From assembly GCA_002747055.1 (NCBI GenBank), contig PDSQ01000032.1:1-57017 (forward strand): a stretch of DNA of 57,017 nt. The letters run 5' to 3'. Origin of the DNA: Gammaproteobacteria bacterium. Its GTDB lineage: Bacteria; Pseudomonadota; Gammaproteobacteria; Pseudomonadales; Oleiphilaceae. Of the stretch, positions 1 to 8,372 are shown one piece after another (the stretch's first letter is position 1; every line of letters starts with the position of its first letter). The notes under the pieces are model-generated. The model made no database searches. It worked only from the letters and a program-made list of their open reading frames with translations, and was not told the origin of the DNA. Both the position numbers and the translations under genes were made by a program.

Positions 1-98
1 ACCCGGCCATCTTTCTGCATCACCCGACAGTGTTCAAGGTAGTAAATATTTGCGCGTTTTGAATGCAGTATCGCTTTTAAATCGGTAAGTTGCTCCAT
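1..98 (-). CDS. cas1: CRISPR-associated endonuclease Cas1, type I-F (N-terminal fragment)
   Basis: Only the first 32 codons are inside the window; the gene continues beyond base 1. Reading leftwards from an ATG at 96-98, the peptide begins MEQLTDLKAILHSKRANIYY and continues LEHCRVMQKDGR. This matches the start of type I-F (Ypest) Cas1, in which the block LKxILHSKRANxYYLxHCRV is highly characteristic. Cas1 is the integrase subunit of the Cas1-Cas2/3 adaptation complex that inserts new spacers. A GGGGAG Shine-Dalgarno-like stretch lies about 110-115, upstream of the ATG. In type I-F loci cas1 is the first gene, followed by cas2/3, csy1-csy3 and cas6f, so the rest of the operon should lie to the left. 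I see no CRISPR repeat next to it inside the window. Whether the gene is intact cannot be judged. Confidence 0.93.
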   Translation of the reverse strand, partial: MEQLTDLKAILHSKRANIYYLEHCRVMQKDGR

Positions 99-377
99 AG
101 CGACTATCTTCTCCCCTCACCCTGGCTGCTTATACGAATTAGTATGTGTCTTTGTTATCAGTTCGTGCAGGTATGTTTTAACATCAAACTGATCTTTCGC
201 AATAGGGAAAGCCAGATTTTAAAATCGCATATTGGGCGGCTCAGCAAGAAAAATGCTTGAAAAAGCTATACGATAATAGGGGAGACCCAAGTTTACGCGA
301 GAGTGATAACCTGGCCAACGACACAATTGATGTCCTCAAAACCATTAATCAAGCAGCGCAACTACTTACCTCCAACC

Positions 378-814
378 CTTGAAGCCGCCATCAATATGCT
401 TTTGGCCATTGTAAATTATTAGCCAATCGCCTTGGGGTTAAACAGCCGCAATGATCGATTAGCAGCTCATTTCTCGGAAGTGTTTGATACCCCGTTTGCA
501 CCGGAAGCTTCTACAATTTCAAAGTGGACGGGTATCAAAGACTCGCATTCTTCCAAGCATCGAGTCGTAACAAACTTCACCGGGATGGCCTGATTCATTC
601 GGCTGGAACCAGCATTGATGTTGATGGCAAACGTTTGTGGTTGCATAGTGCTTCCAATGAAAACGGAACTTTTATTGCACCCCATGCCAAGCGCGGTCAA
701 GAGGCAATAGAAGATATCGGCGTTTGCATTTTGAAGCTGAATGGTTACTAAGATTCAAGGATGGAGAGCGTGTAGAAATGGGCCAACAGCAGGGTGCTGC
801 ATGATTACTCGATA
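378..814 (+). pseudogene. decayed IS66-family transposase remnant
   Basis: Broken pieces of an IS66-type transposase (TnpC) follow one another on the plus strand. Around 378-454 a leucine-rich stretch ending LANRLGVKQP resembles the zipper region that precedes the SSNSSKPPS motif in IS66 transposases, but it is split by a frame change and stops. At 524-751 the conserved core VDGKRLWLHSASNE, then APHAKRGQEAIEDIG, is readable. At 794-808, after further stops, VLHDY matches the VHDxWxxY block. The acidic DE pair expected before the VDG core is replaced (SAGTSIDVDG), so no active enzyme remains. Bases 99-377 hold no gene I can support; 225-377 has a partly open frame that could be more of the same element. 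Family assignment is from remembered motifs. Confidence 0.6.
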
Positions 815-936
815 CACCAGGTTTGACTATAGCTCCAATAGAACCTGGTTTGGTCAAAGCGGTCGTTGAGTGTGTTATTTTGCAGTAAGCGATGCCTCTC
901 GATTGTTCCTGTTTGGCGGATGCTCCGGACGTAGAA

Positions 937-1566
937 TCAATGCTTCTTCGTGATCGGTTGCTTGACAAGCAGCGTTCGCTTGAGCCAGCGAATCGGCGAC
1001 TTTTCAATATACTTTTCAGTCAGGGTCTGTTTGTTGGTGAAAGAATACACTTCTTCGGCTGCGATCAGAAAAGGAGGTCTTCGCAATTCAAGCGGGCGAA
1101 ACTCTCCGTCGAGAATATCCTTGTTGTCGGTAACTCCTCCCGGGTTGACACAGTTGGTCAGTAGTGAATATCGATACTTACCCAGCTGCGGTAAAAATGC
1201 TGCCACTGTTTCGTTTGACCAGTGTTGCAACACGTCTTTTGCGATAAGCAGGTCGGCCGATGGTAATTCGTTGACATCGCCGGAATAGTGAAAAAACCGA
1301 ATCTTATCGGATGAAAAATGGGCTTTATTGAATGTAATTACCTGTTCAACAAGATCATATCCCACATACAACGCTTCTCTCCAGTTGATAAATCTTGAAA
1401 ACTGCCAATCTCCGCAGCCTAAATCGACAACAGATTTGATCGAGTATTTCTTTAAGAACTTGTTGATGAAGTTCACGTATCCTTTGGTGTGAACTGGAAG
1501 TGACCCTTCTCCGGAGCCATGGCCCCATTCGTTTGTTTTATATATTTGTTCGAATCTATCTTTCAT
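937..1566 (-). CDS. class I SAM-dependent methyltransferase
   Basis: A 209-residue protein with a Rossmann-type methyltransferase core. Glycine-rich motif I is VVDLGCGDWQ at residues 46-55, the acidic residue that usually binds the ribose of SAM is D71 (GYDLVEQ), and a motif IV-like segment is AKDVLQHWS at 109-117. There is no signal peptide or membrane segment, so it should be cytoplasmic. The substrate is not apparent. It lies between the IS66 remnant and the conserved M23-secA block, in accessory-looking DNA. Its ATG overlaps the end of an upstream 76-codon ORF by 11 bases, which suggests translational coupling if that ORF is real; its own Shine-Dalgarno is weak. Small methyltransferases of this type are common cargo of genomic islands. 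Confidence 0.8.
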   Translation of the reverse strand: MKDRFEQIYKTNEWGHGSGEGSLPVHTKGYVNFINKFLKKYSIKSVVDLGCGDWQFSRFINWREALYVGYDLVEQVITFNKAHFSSDKIRFFHYSGDVNELPSADLLIAKDVLQHWSNETVAAFLPQLGKYRYSLLTNCVNPGGVTDNKDILDGEFRPLELRRPPFLIAAEEVYSFTNKQTLTEKYIEKSPIRWLKRTLLVKQPITKKH

Positions 1567-1786
1567 TGGTAGTTCCGAAAATGTTTTTCCAGTCCGCCAC
1601 GTTCATTGTGGTGAACAACCAAACCGCTTGGCCGGTATCAATACCCGATGCTTTCGTATACAATGCCCCGCTTGTTAATGGTGGTCTAGTTTCAGTTAAG
1701 CGAGAAAAGTACACGACAGTTTCGCAAAGGATATTTACCGAGCGTGCGCTAGCCTGTGAGTATAGTATTATAGTTTTCGGTGGCAT
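1556..1786 (-). CDS. small unrecognised ORF, possibly a DciA (DUF721)-like remnant
   Basis: A 76-codon leftward ORF starting only six bases from the divergent M23 peptidase gene and overlapping the methyltransferase start by 11 bases. I do not recognise it with confidence. Its position, divergent from the M23-secA block, is where Pseudomonas-like genomes carry dciA (DUF721, helicase-loader protein). A stretch near its end has a loosely DciA-like hydrophobic/Trp pattern, but the spacing does not fit well and the ORF is about half the usual length. The plus strand is also open across most of this interval (ending TAA at 1791-1793), so coding on either strand is uncertain. Confidence 0.25.
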   Translation of the reverse strand: MPPKTIILYSQASARSVNILCETVVYFSRLTETRPPLTSGALYTKASGIDTGQAVWLFTTMNVADWKNIFGTTNER

Positions 1787-1792
1787 AGTTTA

Positions 1793-2746
1793 ATGAATAT
1801 TATTTTTGTCAGTAAGCGGTACGGCCGACCCAGAAGTATTGAATTCAGTGCCAGGTCTTTGGTTCTTTTTGCCCTTTTATTGTTGGTTTTGTTGGCGACT
1901 GGGTTTTTTATCGGCATGAATTCGTATGCATTTATCGAGACTGACCGGTCGCAAGAAGAGTTGGCTGGTGGTTCAACTCATTTGGCGATCCAGGCTTGGG
2001 GCAAAGAGTTGGCTGAATACCGAAAATCGTTGCAGGCAATAGAGTCGGCGACAAATGGCCAGATTGATGCGATGACTGTCAGAATTGGCGAAATTCAGGC
2101 CAGGATGATGCGTATTGAGGCTTTAGGCCAACGGCTTACCGCAGTCGCAAAATTGACTAAAGGTGAGTTTGATTTCGAAGCAGCGCCCGCAGTTGGTGGG
2201 CCAATGGATACCCAGGGCGAGCAGACTTATGCTGTTACCGACTTGCAGTCTATGATGGATGTATTGGAAGCCCAGCTCGATAACCGATTTCAACAGTTGC
2301 AATTGATGGATAAGATATTTGCCGAGCAATCAGCCGAGCAACAATTGTTTATCTCGGGTCGACCAATAAAAAAAGGCTGGATGTCATCAGCTTATGGCTA
2401 TCGGGCTGACCCTTTTAATGGTAAGCGCACCTGGCACAGCGGCGTTGATTTTGCTGGCAAGGATAACAGCGACATTGTCGCCGTGGCCGGTGGTGTGGTT
2501 ACCTGGTCGCAGAAACGCCATGGTTACGGCAATCTGATTGAAATCAGCCATGGTGGAAAAATAGCCACGCGTTACGCTCATTGCAAAAATTTGCTGGTAA
2601 AGGTGGGCGATATTGTCGAAAAAGGCCAGGTCATTGCTAAAATGGGTAGTACTGGTCGTTCGACCGGACCACATGTGCATTTTGAAGTATTGGTTAACGG
2701 CCGGTCGGTTAACCCCCGCAAATATATCTACAGGGCAAGTCGCTAA
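1793..2746 (+). CDS. M23 family metallopeptidase (membrane-anchored peptidoglycan hydrolase)
   Basis: A 317-residue protein with an N-terminal membrane anchor (about residues 21-41), a helical, probably coiled-coil periplasmic region (about 65-185), and a C-terminal LytM/M23 domain (about 190-312). The zinc and catalytic signature is complete: HSGVD (H215, D219), YAH (H263) and HVHFE (H294, H296). Such enzymes cut peptide cross-links of peptidoglycan in the periplasm or regulate amidases. In Pseudomonas-type genomes an M23 protein occupies the same place immediately before secA, so this is the conserved neighbour. The start codon overlaps a preceding stop (TAATG) and has a GGTGG stretch at about 1779-1783 as a possible ribosome site. 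Confidence 0.9.
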   Translation: MNIIFVSKRYGRPRSIEFSARSLVLFALLLLVLLATGFFIGMNSYAFIETDRSQEELAGGSTHLAIQAWGKELAEYRKSLQAIESATNGQIDAMTVRIGEIQARMMRIEALGQRLTAVAKLTKGEFDFEAAPAVGGPMDTQGEQTYAVTDLQSMMDVLEAQLDNRFQQLQLMDKIFAEQSAEQQLFISGRPIKKGWMSSAYGYRADPFNGKRTWHSGVDFAGKDNSDIVAVAGGVVTWSQKRHGYGNLIEISHGGKIATRYAHCKNLLVKVGDIVEKGQVIAKMGSTGRSTGPHVHFEVLVNGRSVNPRKYIYRASR

Positions 2747-2788
2747 CCTTGTTCTTTCACGGTTTCCAGTCCTTTGTGCTTTGATGCT

Positions 2789-2817
2789 TTGTCAGCGCAA
2801 GCAAAAGGGGTTAGAAT
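2789..2817 (+). promoter_or_regulatory. sigma-70-like promoter for secA
   Basis: TTGTCA at 2789-2794 and TAGAAT at 2812-2817 are separated by exactly 17 bases, each one mismatch from the sigma-70 consensus. It lies in the 153-base gap between the M23 gene and secA, pointing at secA, and would give an untranslated leader of roughly 75 bases. Inferred from sequence only. Confidence 0.5.
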
Positions 2818-2899
2818 CCCTACCTATTTTTTATGTCGCTGCGAGTTGCATAAGGCCCCGTGTGAAATCCCGAGACTCCTTCTATAAACGATTGCAGAA

Positions 2900-5644
2900 A
2901 TGATTATGTTTTCATCTTTGGTAAAAAAAGTATTTGGCAGTAAAAATACGCGCGAGCTGAAGCGTATGGGTAAGTTGGTTGCAAAAATCAATAGTTATGA
3001 AGAGTCGCTTTCGGCTTTGGATGAAGCTGGCCTGAAAGCCAAAACTGACGAATTCAAACAACGTCTGAAAAATGGTGAAACGCTGGATCAGTTATTGCCA
3101 GAGGCTTTTGCAACTGTCAGGGAGGCGAGTAAGCGAACTTTGGGTATGCGCCATTTTGACGTGCAGATGATCGGTGGTATCACTCTGCATGAAGGCAAAA
3201 TCTCCGAAATGAAAACAGGAGAAGGTAAAACGCTGGTTGCCACGCTGCCTTCTTATTTGAATGCCATCACCGGAAAAGGTGTGCATGTAATTACCGTAAA
3301 CGACTATCTCGCCCGGAGAGACTCCCAATGGATGCAGCCACTTTTTGAGTACCTGGGTATGACGGTCGGTGTGATCTTGTCTGGTCAACAGGGTCAAGAG
3401 AAAAAAGAAGCGTATCAGGCTGATATCACTTATGGCACCAACAATGAGTTTGGCTTTGATTATTTGCGCGACAATATGGCCTTCAGCAAAGAGCAGAAAG
3501 TGCAGCGTGGTCTTCATTATGCCATTGTCGATGAGGTCGATTCGATATTGATCGATGAAGCTCGCACGCCGTTGGTGATTTCCGGTGCCGTGGAAGATAG
3601 TTCAAAGCTCTACAAGCAGACCAATAGACTGGTCTCGTCGCTCAAATTAGCTGAAGTGAATGAAGCGGGCGAGCCGGGTGAAGGTCATTTTATCCTGGAT
3701 GAGAAAAGCAAAAACGTCGAATTGACCGAACAAGGCCACTCCTTTGTCGAAGCACTGCTTATCGACAACGGAATGCTAGACGAAGGCGATAGTCTGTACA
3801 ATGCGGCCAACCTGGGACTGTTGCATCATGTTCATTCTGCGTTGCGTGCGCACAAGCTTTTCCAAAAGGATGTCGACTATATCGTGCAGAATGGCCAGAT
3901 AGTGATAGTAGACGAACACACGGGCCGGACCATGGCCGGGCGGCGCTGGGGTGATGGCCTGCATCAGGCCATTGAAGCAAAAGAAAATGTCCAGATTCAA
4001 GCCGAAAGTCAGACTCTGGCTTCGACTACCTTTCAGAATTATTTCCGAATCTACGAAAAACTTTCGGGTATGACCGGAACCGCAGATACCGAAGCCTATG
4101 AGTTCAGGCAGATTTACGGCCTCGATGTTGTGGTAATACCGACCAATCAACCCGTGCAAAGGACAGACTTCAACGATTTGGTCTATCTCACCCAGGAGGA
4201 GAAGTTTCAGGCCATCATTGACGAAGTGAAAGATACAGTGGCGGACGAGCGTCCGGTTTTGGTCGGAACGGCTTCTATCGAAGCGTCGGAGCACTTGTCA
4301 AAGCTGCTCAAGAAAGCCGATATCAAACATAATGTACTGAATGCCAAACATCATGCTCAGGAAGCTCAAATTGTCGCCCAGGCCGGTGTGCCGGGGGCAG
4401 TGACTATCGCAACCAACATGGCTGGCCGGGGAACCGATATTGTTCTCGGTGGTAACTGGGAAGCCGAGATCAAGGCACTTGATGCGCCGACTGAAGACAA
4501 GATCGAGGCGATAAAGCGGGAGTGGCAACAACGCCACGACAAGGTTGTCGACAATGGCGGTTTGCACATTGTTGGCACAGAACGGCATGAATCGCGGCGT
4601 ATTGACAACCAGTTGCGGGGGCGTTCAGGCCGGCAGGGCGATCCCGGTTCCAGTCGCTTTTTCCTTTCTCTCGAAGACAACCTTATGCGAATTTTTGCCT
4701 CTGATCGGGTGAAAAACCTTATGCAGGCGTTAGGTATGGAGAAAGGCGAGGCGATCGAGCATCGAATGGTCAGCAACGCAATTGAAAAGGCGCAGCGTAA
4801 AGTGGAGGGGAGAAACTTCGATATTCGTAAAAGCCTGCTCGAGTACGATGATGTGGCCAATGATCAGCGTAAAGTCGTCTATGAACAGCGCAATGAGGTG
4901 ATGGAGTCGGACGATATCTCTGAAATGTTCAAAGTGATCAGAGAGGATGTGGTTAACGAAATTATTTCCCGATCCATACCGCCGCAAAGCCTGGAGGAGC
5001 AGTGGGATATTGCGGGCCTCGAACGAACTCTGGAAACAGAGTGTGGGGTTGATTTGCCAGTCCAGCGATGGCTTGATGAGGATGACGCCCTGCATGAAGA
5101 AACCCTGAGAGAAAAAATTCTGGCAAGCATTGTCACCGCCTATACCGAAAAAGAGGCGGTTGTCGGTGCCGAAACCATGCGTCGTTTTGAGAAAGAAGTC
5201 TTTTTGCAGGTGCTGGATACCTTGTGGAAGGAGCATCTTGCCGCGATGGATCACCTGAGGCGTGGTATCCACTTGAGAGGGTATGCCCAGAAAAACCCGA
5301 AGCAGGAATACAAAAGAGAAGCGTTTAACATGTTTGAGGCCATGCTGGACTCGCTGAAAGCGGATGTGATCAAGGTATCTTGTCATATTCAGGTACAACA
5401 GCCGGAGCAGTTGGAAGAAATGGAGCGCCGCCGTAAACAAGAGTTAGAGCAGCAGCTGGCCCGAGCGAAAACGGTTCACGATGACAAAGCATCCATGGCT
5501 GAGACGGAACAGGGTGAGTCGAAAGTAGAGAATGATGCTCGACAGACGCCATTCACTCGTGAAGGCAGGAAAATTGGTCGTAACGAGCCTTGTCCCTGTG
5601 GTTCGGGTAAAAAATATAAGCAATGTCATGGCAGGGTGTCTTGA
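2900..5644 (+). CDS. secA: preprotein translocase ATPase SecA
   Basis: The motor ATPase that drives unfolded preproteins through SecYEG at the inner membrane. The 914-residue length is normal. Walker A is MKTGEGKTL at residues 104-112, Walker B is DEVD at 211-214, and the second helicase core domain contains [13 protein letters not shown] and the arginine-rich block [13 protein letters not shown]. The C-terminal zinc site that binds SecB is intact (C898, C900, C909, H910). Two ATGs (2900 and 2906) could start it; neither has a strong Shine-Dalgarno, and homologues begin near the second ([14 protein letters not shown]). It follows a good sigma-70-like promoter and precedes argJ by about 97 bases. 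I see no SecM-type arrest peptide upstream. Confidence 0.98.
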   Translation: MIMFSSLVKKVFGSKNTRELKRMGKLVAKINSYEESLSALDEAGLKAKTDEFKQRLKNGETLDQLLPEAFATVREASKRTLGMRHFDVQMIGGITLHEGKISEMKTGEGKTLVATLPSYLNAITGKGVHVITVNDYLARRDSQWMQPLFEYLGMTVGVILSGQQGQEKKEAYQADITYGTNNEFGFDYLRDNMAFSKEQKVQRGLHYAIVDEVDSILIDEARTPLVISGAVEDSSKLYKQTNRLVSSLKLAEVNEAGEPGEGHFILDEKSKNVELTEQGHSFVEALLIDNGMLDEGDSLYNAANLGLLHHVHSALRAHKLFQKDVDYIVQNGQIVIVDEHTGRTMAGRRWGDGLHQAIEAKENVQIQAESQTLASTTFQNYFRIYEKLSGMTGTADTEAYEFRQIYGLDVVVIPTNQPVQRTDFNDLVYLTQEEKFQAIIDEVKDTVADERPVLVGTASIEASEHLSKLLKKADIKHNVLNAKHHAQEAQIVAQAGVPGAVTIATNMAGRGTDIVLGGNWEAEIKALDAPTEDKIEAIKREWQQRHDKVVDNGGLHIVGTERHESRRIDNQLRGRSGRQGDPGSSRFFLSLEDNLMRIFASDRVKNLMQALGMEKGEAIEHRMVSNAIEKAQRKVEGRNFDIRKSLLEYDDVANDQRKVVYEQRNEVMESDDISEMFKVIREDVVNEIISRSIPPQSLEEQWDIAGLERTLETECGVDLPVQRWLDEDDALHEETLREKILASIVTAYTEKEAVVGAETMRRFEKEVFLQVLDTLWKEHLAAMDHLRRGIHLRGYAQKNPKQEYKREAFNMFEAMLDSLKADVIKVSCHIQVQQPEQLEEMERRRKQELEQQLARAKTVHDDKASMAETEQGESKVENDARQTPFTREGRKIGRNEPCPCGSGKKYKQCHGRVS

Positions 5645-5741
5645 CCGGGATGTCGCCGGGTGATGTGGATCGAAAGACAAAATAGCCTGGAAATTGATCG
5701 GTGCAGGTTAGCAAGACGAGAAAACAGCAAATAGGTGATAT

Positions 5742-6956
5742 GTGGCGATAGGTAAAGGGGCATTGCCGGAGTTTGTTCCGGTGCCTGGTGTTAAAATTGG
5801 TGTGGCGAGTGCAGGTATCAAGGTCGCTGGCCGCAAAGATCTGGTTGTCTTTGAATTCGCTGAAGGCGCAACGACGGCAGGGGTGTTTACCCAAAACCAG
5901 TTTTGTGCGGCACCCGTTACGGTGGCCAAAAATCACCTTGCTCAGTGTTCACCGAGATATCTTCTGATCAATACAGGTAACGCGAATGCCGGGACGGGTG
6001 CCCAGGGTATCGATGATGCGCTGGCATGCTGTGCCCAGGTAGCGGCAACTGCCAATGTCGCAAAGGCGGCAGTGCTGCCCTTCTCCACGGGGGTGATTGG
6101 TCAGCCGTTGCCCGTCGATAAACTGCTTTTTGCTATTCCGGCTTGTATAGAAAACTTGACCGACAATCAGTGGGCATCCGCTGCTGAAGGCATTATGACA
6201 ACGGATACCCGGCCTAAAGGAGCGACCCGAAAAGTGGTGATCAATGGCCAGGTGTTGAGCCTATCCGGAATTAGTAAGGGCGCGGGGATGATCTGTCCCA
6301 ATATGGCAACAATGTTGGCCTTTGTCGCTACCGACGCGAAAATATCCGCTCAGGCTCTCGACGGCATGCTGTCTCGCGCTGCCACTCAGTCGTTTAACCG
6401 GATTACAGTGGATGGTGATACATCGACTAACGATGCCTGTATCTTTACCGCTACTGGCAAAACCGGCAATGAGCTGGTTGCAGGTACTTCCGCCTTTGCC
6501 GAGTTTGAACGGGTTTTTACCGAGCTGATGCTCGAGCTTGCGCAAGCCATTGTAAAAGATGCTGAAGGTGTTACCAAGTTCGTTGAAGTAACCGTGGCGC
6601 AGTCTAACTCTTCCGAGACAGCGTTAAAGGTGGCGTATGCCATTGGCCATTCTCCTTTGGTCAAGACCGCTTTGTTTGCCAGTGACCCCAACTGGGGAAG
6701 AATTCTCGCGGTGGTGGGCCGAGCGGGAATTGATGATTTGCAAATTGACAAGACCAATATTTATCTCGGCGATGTCTGTATTGTATCTGGTGGTGCCGTA
6801 TCGCCCGATTACACCGAGGAGCGGGGTCAGCAGGCCATGCTGGGTGACTCTCTGGTAATTCGTATTGAACTGGGCTTGGGAGAGATCAGTGAGTCAATCT
6901 GGACGACGGATTTATCCCATGATTATGTGACAATCAACGCGGAATACCGAACCTGA
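5742..6956 (+). CDS. argJ: bifunctional ornithine acetyltransferase / N-acetylglutamate synthase
   Basis: A 404-residue ArgJ, which transfers acetyl from N-acetylornithine to glutamate in the recycling arginine pathway and in many species also makes N-acetylglutamate from acetyl-CoA. The precursor cleaves itself into alpha and beta chains at the conserved ATML motif, here A189-T190-M191-L192, leaving T190 as the N-terminal nucleophile. The preceding GISKGAGMI block and the region containing MTTDTRPKG are typical. Translation starts at GTG 5742; the next residues (AIGKGALPEFVPVPG) align with the usual ArgJ N-terminus. The secA-argJ-mutT order is the one found in Pseudomonas. Confidence 0.96.
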   Translation: MAIGKGALPEFVPVPGVKIGVASAGIKVAGRKDLVVFEFAEGATTAGVFTQNQFCAAPVTVAKNHLAQCSPRYLLINTGNANAGTGAQGIDDALACCAQVAATANVAKAAVLPFSTGVIGQPLPVDKLLFAIPACIENLTDNQWASAAEGIMTTDTRPKGATRKVVINGQVLSLSGISKGAGMICPNMATMLAFVATDAKISAQALDGMLSRAATQSFNRITVDGDTSTNDACIFTATGKTGNELVAGTSAFAEFERVFTELMLELAQAIVKDAEGVTKFVEVTVAQSNSSETALKVAYAIGHSPLVKTALFASDPNWGRILAVVGRAGIDDLQIDKTNIYLGDVCIVSGGAVSPDYTEERGQQAMLGDSLVIRIELGLGEISESIWTTDLSHDYVTINAEYRT

Positions 6957-7079
6957 TGCCGGCTTAGCCGGTTAATCGGCCAAAATCAGTTGACGGTTGG
7001 TCGATAGCGGCTCACACCGTTCTTTTTTCGGTTTTGTCGTGATCTTTGTCGATCGACTGTTCGGTTCAGAGGTGTTTTT

Positions 7080-7574
7080 TTGAATTCCATTCATGTCGTC
7101 GTCGCCGTGATTGTTCAGGGCAATTGCTGCGATCGCTCGGAGAAAGTGCTTATTGCAAAGCGCCCGGATCATGTTCATCAAGGCGGGCTTTGGGAGTTTC
7201 CCGGTGGCAAAGTTGAAGCTGGTGAGTCGGTTCAGGCTGCGCTGATCCGCGAAATCGAGGAAGAGATCGGCATTGTCTGCGATGCGGCCGGTCTTTGCCC
7301 ATGGCTGAAAATCCAGCACCAATATCTGGATAAGGCCGTTCTGCTCGATGTCTGGCGGGTGACTGCGTTTTCCGGAGAGCCTTTTGGTAAAGAAGGGCAA
7401 CGGGTTCGCTGGGTGTCCCTTCCAGAGTTGGCCAACTATACTTTCCCGGATGCGAATCGGAAAATCATCACGCTATTGCAACGATCCACTCAACCCCGTC
7501 ATCTTGACGATGCCGAAGCGGCGGGGCTGGACGCAGAGACGTCTGCAACGGGTGGCTGGGGCATGGGGCAATAG
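7080..7574 (+). CDS. mutT: Nudix hydrolase MutT (8-oxo-dGTP diphosphatase)
   Basis: A 164-residue MutT that would hydrolyse 8-oxo-dGTP and so prevent A-T to C-G transversions. The Nudix box GX5EX7REUXEEXGU is complete at residues 43-65 (G43, E49, R57-E58, E61-E62, G64). The start is a TTG at 7080, chosen because AGAGG at 7068-7072 is seven bases before it and because the next residues (NSIHVVVAVI) form the expected first strand. In Pseudomonas, MutT in this position is fused to a ThiE-like domain; here the protein ends after about 30 residues of tail, with no second domain. The tail after residue 140 is low in recognisable features. Confidence 0.92.
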   Translation: MNSIHVVVAVIVQGNCCDRSEKVLIAKRPDHVHQGGLWEFPGGKVEAGESVQAALIREIEEEIGIVCDAAGLCPWLKIQHQYLDKAVLLDVWRVTAFSGEPFGKEGQRVRWVSLPELANYTFPDANRKIITLLQRSTQPRHLDDAEAAGLDAETSATGGWGMGQ

Positions 7575-7731
7575 GTGAAAAGTGCAATGGGTCGCGGGTG
7601 GCTCGCCAGTGCCTTGAGCCATAGATGCTGGTTTAGTTTTGTTAGGGAAGTTAGGGTTTGCGGGCGTTTCCCGCTACCTTAACCATATTGATTCTGGTAA
7701 AATCTCGGCCCCCCGCCAGTGAGGATTGATA

Positions 7732-8346
7732 GTGTCCGATATAAAGTATGTTGCTAGTTGTAAATTGCCCACTTCGTTTGGAGAATTTGATATGCACGGC
7801 TTCGAAGAGGAGTCAGGTAAAGAGCATGTCGCATTGACTCTGGGGGTGTTGGATGATGATTCGCCGGTATTGATGCGTACCCATTCTGAGTGTTTGACTG
7901 GGGATGCTCTCCATAGTATACGCTGCGATTGCGGTTTTCAGTTGAATGAAGCACTCAAGTCCATCGCAGAAGAGGGGCGTGGTGTCATTCTTTATCTAAG
8001 ACAGGAAGGTCGAGGTATTGGCTTGTTGAATAAAATTCGCGCCTATCGTTTGCAAGACAAAGGCGCGGATACTGTAGAAGCGAATGAGCAGCTCGGTTTC
8101 GCGCCGGATCTTCGTGACTATGGAATCTGCAAAGGTATGTTGAAGCATCTGGGCGTAACGTCGATCAGGTTGATGACCAATAATCCGAAGAAGGTGGATG
8201 CCTTGAAACAGTGTGGTATCGATATCGTTGAACGGGTAAGTATCGAAGTGGGACGAAATCCGTATAACGAGGGCTATCTAAATACCAAGGCAACTAAAAT
8301 GGGCCACTTTCTCGTGACTCATCAGGATGATGAACCCACTGAGTGA
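7732..8346 (+). CDS. ribA: GTP cyclohydrolase II
   Basis: The first committed enzyme of riboflavin synthesis, converting GTP to 2,5-diamino-6-ribosylamino-pyrimidinone phosphate, formate and pyrophosphate. The protein has 204 residues, the standalone RibA length, with no RibB domain. Zinc ligands are C54, C65 and C67, and the GTP-binding and catalytic loop RQEGRGIGL is at 90-98. An in-frame TTG at 7726 exists, but GAGGA at 7721-7725 sits directly against it and is six bases before GTG 7732, so GTG is the better start. No FMN riboswitch is visible in the 157 bases upstream. The gene converges on dxs with a 26-base gap. Confidence 0.95.
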   Translation: MSDIKYVASCKLPTSFGEFDMHGFEEESGKEHVALTLGVLDDDSPVLMRTHSECLTGDALHSIRCDCGFQLNEALKSIAEEGRGVILYLRQEGRGIGLLNKIRAYRLQDKGADTVEANEQLGFAPDLRDYGICKGMLKHLGVTSIRLMTNNPKKVDALKQCGIDIVERVSIEVGRNPYNEGYLNTKATKMGHFLVTHQDDEPTE

Positions 8347-8372
8347 ATACAGGCAAACCGTTCGATTTGCGT

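Noticed and set aside
99..936. CRISPR array upstream of cas1
   Set aside because: I looked for 28-base repeats with a CTGCC/GGCAG-type stem and regular ~60-base spacing between cas1 and the methyltransferase; none is present.
1500..1793. 97-codon plus-strand ORF ending in TAATG at the M23 start
   Set aside because: It lies antisense to the methyltransferase start and the small leftward ORF, shows no protein features I know, and the TAATG overlap can arise by chance.
7575..7731. FMN riboswitch before ribA
   Set aside because: No conserved RFN element segments; only a small GCGGG/CCCGC hairpin without a T-tract.
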